Shown here: in pieces, positions 59,526 through 64,000 of the stretch
How positions within the stretch are numbered: position 1 is the first letter of the stretch
Layout of the letters: every line of letters begins with the position of its first letter
NCBI GenBank assembly: GCA_001485605.1
Contig: FAON01000008.1
Coordinates: 1-64,000, forward strand
Origin: Candidatus Kryptobacter tengchongensis
Lineage (GTDB): Bacteria > Bacteroidota > Ignavibacteria > Kryptoniales > Kryptoniaceae
DNA length: 64,000 bases
Reading direction: 5' to 3'
Translations under genes and position numbers: made by a program
The notes under the pieces: generated by a model
What the model was told of the DNA's origin: nothing
The model's input: only the letters and a program-made list of their open reading frames with translations
Databases searched by the model: none

Positions 59526-60377
59526 ATGAAAGTTAAAAGCAAACCTTTAACCTTGTATAATGTCTCGGGAGATAGGATAACTGCAGATGTTCATTTTGTT
59601 GAAAGTTTTTTGCCAGCACCAGTTGTGATTTATTCGCATGGTTTTTTAGGGTTCAAAGATTGGGGGTTCATTCCATATGTTGCGGAAAGGTTCGCTGAAA
59701 ACGGTTTTGTTTTTGTGAGATTTAACTTTTCACACAATGGAATCGGTGAAAATCCAAATAAAATAACTGAATTTGATAAGCTTGCAAAGAATACGATTTC
59801 AAAGCAAATTGAGGATTTGACTGCGGTTATTGAATATGTTTTTTCGGACGAGTTTGGAGTGTTAAACGATGGTCAATTATTTCTGCTCGGGCATTCTGGT
59901 GGAGGTGGAATTTCAATTATAAAGGCTGTTGAAGATGAAAGAGTAAGAGCACTTGCCCTATGGGCTTCAATCTCAACATTTAGAAGATATAGCAAACATC
60001 AAATTGAAGAATTGGAAAAAAATGGTTATATTTTTGTGCGTGTTCCTGATTCAGTGATTCAAGTTAAGATTGAAAAAATTGTTTATGATGATTTCGTGGA
60101 GAATTCGGAAAGATACGATATAATTAAAGCGATTTCAAAGTTGAAAATTCCAATTTTAATTGTTCATGGCACAGCTGATGCTATAGTTCCATTGGCTGAA
60201 GCAGAGAAGTTAAGAAATTCAAATCCTGAATATACAAAACTTGTTTTCATCTCAGGGGCAAACCATCTTTTCAATGTGAAACATCCAATGGAACATTCAA
60301 CTGATCAACTTGATAAAGCTATTGATGAGACGGTTTTATTTTTCAAAAAAATAATTGAAAACAAAAAAGCAGATTGA
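59526..60377 (+). CDS. Alpha/beta hydrolase (dienelactone hydrolase/prolyl oligopeptidase-like)
   Basis: 283-aa serine hydrolase. Nucleophile elbow GHSGGGG with Ser124. The acid is in HGTADAIVP and the histidine in SGANHLF, at typical spacing. The early SHGFLGFKDW supplies the oxyanion loop. No signal peptide, so cytosolic. The sequence resembles the broad group of esterases and peptidases of this fold and the substrate cannot be named. It is 21 bp after the BatA-like gene and 3 bp before bioY. Confidence 0.88.
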   Translation: MKVKSKPLTLYNVSGDRITADVHFVESFLPAPVVIYSHGFLGFKDWGFIPYVAERFAENGFVFVRFNFSHNGIGENPNKITEFDKLAKNTISKQIEDLTAVIEYVFSDEFGVLNDGQLFLLGHSGGGGISIIKAVEDERVRALALWASISTFRRYSKHQIEELEKNGYIFVRVPDSVIQVKIEKIVYDDFVENSERYDIIKAISKLKIPILIVHGTADAIVPLAEAEKLRNSNPEYTKLVFISGANHLFNVKHPMEHSTDQLDKAIDETVLFFKKIIENKKAD

Positions 60378-60380
60378 GAA

Positions 60381-60950
60381 ATGAAGCAGATAAAGGCACT
60401 GTCGCTTGAAATTGACAGGAAATTAGTTTTAGCGGGGATGATTTGGGTAGTTGCATTTGCTGGACTTACATTTCTTGGTGCAAAGGTTGAAATACCAACG
60501 CAACCAGTTCCTTATACGCTGCAAACGATGTTTGTTCTTTTAAGTGGTGCCTTTCTCGGTCCGTATCTTGGGGCTTTAAGCCAGTTGATATACCTTGGGC
60601 TTGGTTCTATTGGATTACCTGTCTTTGCGGGACCAACCGCTGGATTTATAAAACTTTTAGGACCAACAGGTGGATATCTGCTTGCTTTTCCTGCTTCAGC
60701 TTTTGTTACAGGTTATCTTGTAAGGTTAAAAGATAGTTTCTGGTGGGTTCTTTTCTCAATGTTTTTGGGATTGGCTTTGATTTTCATTTTCGGGACAATT
60801 CAATTGAATTTCGTTTTGATACACAACTGGAATGAAGCGATAAAGTCTGGGTTTTTGATTTTCTCACTTTGGGATTTAGTTAAACTTTTTGCTTCTGTTT
60901 CAATTTATATGTCTTTGAGAAGGGCTTTAAAAATAAATTTAGATCGTTAA
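60381..60950 (+). CDS. bioY: Biotin transporter BioY
   Basis: 189-aa membrane protein, the substrate-binding S component of the biotin ECF transporter. The QPVPYTLQTMFVLLSGAFLGPYLGALSQLIYLGLGSIGLPVFAGP block, with a conserved GPTGGYLLAFP helix after it, is diagnostic. Six membrane segments. No bioM/bioN energy genes adjoin, so it may share a general ECF module or work alone. It suggests at least partial dependence on external biotin. It starts 3 bp after the hydrolase gene and ends 1 bp before terC. Confidence 0.95.
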   Translation: MKQIKALSLEIDRKLVLAGMIWVVAFAGLTFLGAKVEIPTQPVPYTLQTMFVLLSGAFLGPYLGALSQLIYLGLGSIGLPVFAGPTAGFIKLLGPTGGYLLAFPASAFVTGYLVRLKDSFWWVLFSMFLGLALIFIFGTIQLNFVLIHNWNEAIKSGFLIFSLWDLVKLFASVSIYMSLRRALKINLDR

Positions 60951-60951
60951 A

Positions 60952-61926
60952 ATGCATTTGACAGAAACGATTATGTGGATTTTGTTTAATGTTTTTGTGC
61001 TTGGGATGCTTGCTCTTGATCTTGGGGTTTTCCATAGAAAGGCTCACGAGGTGAAATTTAAGGAAGCAATTATTTGGAGTGTTGTCTGGATTGTTTTGGC
61101 TCTTATATTTAATCTTTTAGTTTATTTCTGGCATGGGACACAGGCAGCGGTTGAGTTCTTAACTGGCTATCTTATTGAGAAATCCTTGAGCGTTGATAAT
61201 ATCTTTGTCTTCTTGATGATATTTACCTATTTTGGCGTGAAACCAATGTATCAACATAAGGTTTTGTTCTGGGGGATTCTCGGAGCGATAATTATGAGGG
61301 CAATTTTTATATTCGCTGGGATAACGCTTATAAAAATTTTTCATCCGATAATTTATGTTTTTGGTATTTTTCTGGTTTTTACGGGTGTAAAGATGGCGTT
61401 GCAAAAGGATAGAGAAATTCATCCTGAAAGGAATCCTGTGTTGAAAGTTTTTCGCAGATTATTTAAAATTACACCTAATTATGTTGATGGGAAATTTTTT
61501 GTGAAAGAAGGTAAAAGGTTGATCGCAACTCCCTTGTTTGTTGTTCTTCTTGTTGTTGAAAGCACAGATGTTGTTTTCGCCGTTGATTCAATTCCTGCAA
61601 TAATTGCGATTACCCGTGATCCATTTATAGTTTATACATCAAATATATTTGCAATCCTTGGTTTGAGAGCTCTTTACTTTGCGATCGCTGGATTCGTGAA
61701 GTTATTCAGATATTTCAAGTATGGATTATCGGTTGTCCTTGTCTTCATTGGGGTAAAGATGTTAATTTCAGATTTTTACAAAATTCCCACTGTGTTTGCT
61801 CTTATTGTTGTTTTCAGTATAATTACGATCTCAATTCTTGCTTCTATTTTAATTCCAGAGCCAAAACTTGCTGTTGCTAATCCCGGAACCCAGGATAATT
61901 CAAATGAAGAAAATGAACAAAAATAA
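60952..61926 (+). CDS. TerC family integral membrane protein
   Basis: 324-aa membrane protein of the TerC/Alx family with about nine segments. Family hallmarks are EKSLSVDNIFVFLMIF near residue 85 and VESTDVVFAVDSIPAI near residue 202, the two acidic pairs thought to coordinate metal. Members export manganese or insert or load metalloproteins in the membrane. It begins 1 bp after bioY; hemB follows 16 bp later. A role in metal homeostasis is by family only, and tellurite resistance is not implied. Confidence 0.93.
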   Translation: MHLTETIMWILFNVFVLGMLALDLGVFHRKAHEVKFKEAIIWSVVWIVLALIFNLLVYFWHGTQAAVEFLTGYLIEKSLSVDNIFVFLMIFTYFGVKPMYQHKVLFWGILGAIIMRAIFIFAGITLIKIFHPIIYVFGIFLVFTGVKMALQKDREIHPERNPVLKVFRRLFKITPNYVDGKFFVKEGKRLIATPLFVVLLVVESTDVVFAVDSIPAIIAITRDPFIVYTSNIFAILGLRALYFAIAGFVKLFRYFKYGLSVVLVFIGVKMLISDFYKIPTVFALIVVFSIITISILASILIPEPKLAVANPGTQDNSNEENEQK

Positions 61927-61942
61927 AATTTAAAGGGCAAAA

Positions 61943-62968
61943 ATGGGATTTGCACAATTAATAACTCAAACAATTGGTTTCCCAACGGTGCGACTTCGCA
62001 GATTAAGAATGACAGAACAATTTAGAAAAATGGTAGCTGAAACACAGCTTTCAGTTGATGATTTTATTTATCCGCTTTTCGTATGTCCCGGGGAAAATGT
62101 TAAGAGGGAAGTTCGCTCAATGCCTGGAGTTTATCAGCAATCAATAGATAACATAATTCGTGAATGTGAAGAAGTTTATAAACTTGGAATCCCAGCAGTG
62201 ATATTGTTTGGAATCCCGGAAAGAAAAGATGAGTTCGGCTCTGAAGCTTACGATGAGAATGGTATAATTCAAAGAGCCGTTAGAGCCTTAAAGAAAGAAA
62301 TTCCAGAACTTGTAGTTATAACAGATGTCTGTTTGTGTGAATACACATCGCACGGGCATTGCGGAATTGTCAGAGAAGTTGCCCCGGGCAAGTATGAAAT
62401 TGTCAATGACGAAACTGTTGATCTTCTTGCAAGAGAAGCTTTAAGCCATGCGGAAGCTGGAGCTGATATTGTAGCCCCAAGCGATATGATGGATGGAAGA
62501 GTTTTTGCGATAAGAAAAATTCTTGATGAGAATGGTTTTCAAAATGTTCCGATAATGTCATACGCTGCGAAATATGCCTCAGGTTTTTATGGACCATTTA
62601 GAGAAGCTGCGGAGTCAGCCCCTAAATTCGGGGATAGAAAAAGTCATCAAATGGACCCAGCCAACTCAGATGAGGCATTAAGAGAAATTGCGCTTGATAT
62701 TCAAGAAGGGGCTGATATTGTTATGGTTAAGCCGGCGCTTGCTTATTTGGATGTGATTTATAGGGCAAAGCAGGAGTTTAAAGTTCCAGTAGCAGCTTAT
62801 CAAGTTAGCGGTGAATACTCAATGATAAAAGCAGCAGCTTTAAATGGATGGATAGATGAACAACGGATAATGCTTGAAACATTGACGGCGATAAAAAGAG
62901 CAGGGGCAGATTTAATTTTGACTTATTTTGCTAAAGATGCGGCGAGGGTTTTAAAAAATAAAAATTGA
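61943..62968 (+). CDS. hemB: Delta-aminolevulinic acid dehydratase (porphobilinogen synthase)
   Basis: 341-aa heme-pathway enzyme that joins two 5-aminolevulinates into porphobilinogen. Schiff-base lysines: Lys210 ([17 protein letters not shown]) and Lys263 ([10 protein letters not shown]). The active-site metal site is of the zinc type: Cys130-Leu-Cys132 and Cys140 in the [15 protein letters not shown] block. APSDMMDGR is also present. Length is slightly above the ~325 norm because of a 15-residue N-terminal tail. It shows that the organism makes tetrapyrroles. No other hem genes adjoin. Confidence 0.98.
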   Translation: MGFAQLITQTIGFPTVRLRRLRMTEQFRKMVAETQLSVDDFIYPLFVCPGENVKREVRSMPGVYQQSIDNIIRECEEVYKLGIPAVILFGIPERKDEFGSEAYDENGIIQRAVRALKKEIPELVVITDVCLCEYTSHGHCGIVREVAPGKYEIVNDETVDLLAREALSHAEAGADIVAPSDMMDGRVFAIRKILDENGFQNVPIMSYAAKYASGFYGPFREAAESAPKFGDRKSHQMDPANSDEALREIALDIQEGADIVMVKPALAYLDVIYRAKQEFKVPVAAYQVSGEYSMIKAAALNGWIDEQRIMLETLTAIKRAGADLILTYFAKDAARVLKNKN

Positions 62969-63026
62969 TTGAATTCAACAGTGATCGGGGCAAAATGTTT
63001 TAATCTGAAATCGCCCAAAATTCCGC

Positions 63027-63055
63027 TTGAAAATTTCAATTAAAGTTTTTATCAT
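63027..63055 (+). promoter_or_regulatory. Candidate promoter before the coiled-coil gene
   Basis: TTGAAA (63027-63032), 17-bp spacer, TATCAT (63050-63055), 32 bp before the ATG at 63088, in the 119-bp gap after hemB. It is AT-rich, so chance matches are possible. Confidence 0.35.
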
Positions 63056-63087
63056 TATAAAAATTTTAAAACTGATCTTGAGATTTT

Positions 63088-63711
63088 ATGGAGATTTTCG
63101 GTGTTGCTCTCACATTAATTTCGTTAATACTTGCTTATCAGGCATGGCAAAATGGGAAATTGATGAAACAGATGCATGTTGAAAGTATGGCTATGATCAA
63201 AAGTATAAAAGAATTAAATGAGGCAATCAAGGAAGATATAAGGATTTCAAGTCAGGAGACAAGGATGTTGATGGAAAAAATAAGTCAGGAAATGAGGGCG
63301 TTGATGGAAAAATCAAGTCAAGAGACAGGGGCATTGATGGAAAAAATAAGTCAGGAAACGAGGGTATTGATAGAAAAATCAAGTCAAGAGACAAGGATAT
63401 TAATGGAAAAAATAAGTCAGGAAATGAGGACATCGTTAGAAAAGTCAAGTGAAGAGACGAAAGCGTTGCTTGAGAGGATGGAAAGGTCAAGTGAGGAAAT
63501 GAGGGCATTTATGGAAAAGTCAAGCGCGGAGACAATGGCATTGCTTAATAGGATGGAGAGGTCAAGTGAGGAAATGAAAGCATTGCTTGAGAGAATTCAT
63601 AAAGGACAAGAGGAAGCCAGAAAAGAGATGGCAAATGCAATTAAATATATCGCTGAGTTAATCGTTGCAGACGGTGAGAGGACGAGACAACTTTTAAGAT
63701 CAGGGGGGTAA
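63088..63711 (+). CDS. Membrane-anchored hendecad-repeat coiled-coil protein
   Basis: 207-aa protein of unknown function. One N-terminal membrane helix (residues 3-20) is followed by a charged helical linker. An 11-residue repeat runs from residue 54 to 170: six units alternating SSQE... and ISQE... with MEK ends, then units of 14, 11, 14 and 11 residues (SSEETKALLERMER type). Such hendecads form long, nearly straight right-handed coiled coils. Residues 171-207 are another helix without the repeat. The geometry suggests a rod projecting from the inner membrane. It has its own candidate promoter and is not clearly linked to the transporter that follows. Confidence 0.8.
   Translation: MEIFGVALTLISLILAYQAWQNGKLMKQMHVESMAMIKSIKELNEAIKEDIRISSQETRMLMEKISQEMRALMEKSSQETGALMEKISQETRVLIEKSSQETRILMEKISQEMRTSLEKSSEETKALLERMERSSEEMRAFMEKSSAETMALLNRMERSSEEMKALLERIHKGQEEARKEMANAIKYIAELIVADGERTRQLLRSGG
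63247..63597 (+). repeat. 33-bp tandem repeats (66-bp higher-order period) within the coiled-coil gene
   Basis: Ten imperfect units encode the hendecads, with unit lengths 33 x6, 42, 33, 42, 33 bp. Because SSQ and ISQ units alternate in the first six, the effective period there is 66 bp. The copies are alike enough at DNA level for replication slippage to change their number in frame. Confidence 0.8.
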
Positions 63712-63749
63712 GTTTAAATCTTATCTTTCAAAAATCAAAAACTAACCCA

Positions 63750-63756
63750 AAGGAGG
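63750..63756 (+). promoter_or_regulatory. Ribosome binding site of the NSS transporter gene
   Basis: AAGGAGG four bases before the ATG at 63761. It is a strong SD and fixes that start. Confidence 0.75.
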
Positions 63757-63760
63757 CGTA

Positions 63761-64000
63761 ATGGCAAAGAGAGAACGCTGGGGGACAAGAATTGGACTAA
63801 TACTTGCGATGGCTGGAAATGCAGTTGGACTTGGTAATTTTCTAAGGTTCCCGGTTCAAGCTGCACAAAATGGTGGAGGGGCGTTTATGATTCCTTATTT
63901 TGTTGCATTTCTTCTGCTTGGGATACCTCTTATGTGGGTTGAATGGGCGATTGGAAGATATGGGGGTAAATTTGGTCACGGAAGCGCTCCCGGAATGTTT
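63761..64000 (+). CDS. Sodium-dependent neurotransmitter symporter (NSS/SNF) family transporter, 3' partial
   Basis: First 80 codons of a LeuT-fold transporter; the frame is open to the window edge. [25 protein letters not shown] is the NSS signature of membrane helix 1, with the sodium-binding Ala, Val and Asn region. It is followed by [33 protein letters not shown], covering helix 2 with the conserved E-IGRYGG. Bacterial members import amino acids with sodium. The strong SD fixes the ATG at 63761. It would provide substrates for the amino-acid catabolic genes seen in the window, by inference. Confidence 0.95.
   Translation, partial: MAKRERWGTRIGLILAMAGNAVGLGNFLRFPVQAAQNGGGAFMIPYFVAFLLLGIPLMWVEWAIGRYGGKFGHGSAPGMF

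Noticed and set aside
1-64000. tRNA, rRNA or CRISPR arrays
   Set aside because: Gaps between genes are short and I saw no cloverleaf, rRNA signature or regularly spaced repeats; the only regular repeats are coding (63247-63597 and the DGIDNDGD units).

Overview
The window reads as an ordinary chromosome segment of an AT-rich, Gram-negative, diderm bacterium of the Bacteroidota/Chlorobi (FCB) group. The evidence is TonB receptors with carboxypeptidase-regulatory-like N-terminal domains, a PorV/PorQ-type outer-membrane protein, a type IX secretion (T9SS) type A C-terminal domain on a secreted phospholipase-D-like protein, an LptD-like barrel, and few Shine-Dalgarno sequences. Placement near Ignavibacteria or Candidatus Kryptonia is inference from protein style and was not tested. 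I saw no rRNA, tRNA, CRISPR array, transposase or integrase.

Layout. 1-2060: the end of a restriction-modification cassette (methyltransferase missing its 5' end, PD-(D/E)XK protein, possible stub of a third gene). 2067-5106: site-2 protease and a reverse-strand nucleoside salvage operon (cdd, tdk, nupC). 5288-12319: forward run with alanine dehydrogenase, a 4-hydroxybutyrate-type CoA-transferase, glyA, a deacetylase-like protein, a DMT transporter and a DUF58 protein. 12354-29045: the most remarkable part. A promoter and two dyads precede two giant secreted proteins (1167 and 1200 aa) that flank a TonB receptor. Their last ~800 residues are encoded by 2.4-kb direct repeats that look identical. 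PorV, a BadF-type amino-sugar kinase, a GH3/beta-lactamase fusion and a sodium symporter follow. 29261-35496: glycoside-hydrolase-like protein, small barrel, AtuA-like domain, polA. 35520-45492: reverse-strand genes (ackA, gtrA-like, GT87, 3-hydroxyacyl-CoA dehydrogenase, lptD, rpsA, ispH, cmk). 45622-64000: forward genes, including a second TonB receptor, marC, an unusual SDR, the T9SS phospholipase-D protein, trmH, a TatD/radical-SAM fusion, sdaAB/sdaAA, a BatA-like protein, bioY, terC, hemB, a hendecad coiled-coil protein and the start of an NSS transporter.

How it fits together. The metabolic genes suggest a heterotroph using amino acids (ald, sdaAA/sdaAB, glyA), acyl-CoA and acetate chemistry (CoA-transferase, 3-hydroxyacyl-CoA dehydrogenase, ackA) and salvage of nucleosides and amino sugars. 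The best candidate for something undescribed is the 12.4-22.3 kb locus. There the paralogues diverge toward the N terminus but share an identical C-terminal module. The boundary is abrupt, a second short conversion-like tract lies upstream, and most of the module has a strong G/T bias with its own codon usage. This suggests a homogenised cassette exchanged between paralogues by gene conversion, possibly with further copies elsewhere in the genome.
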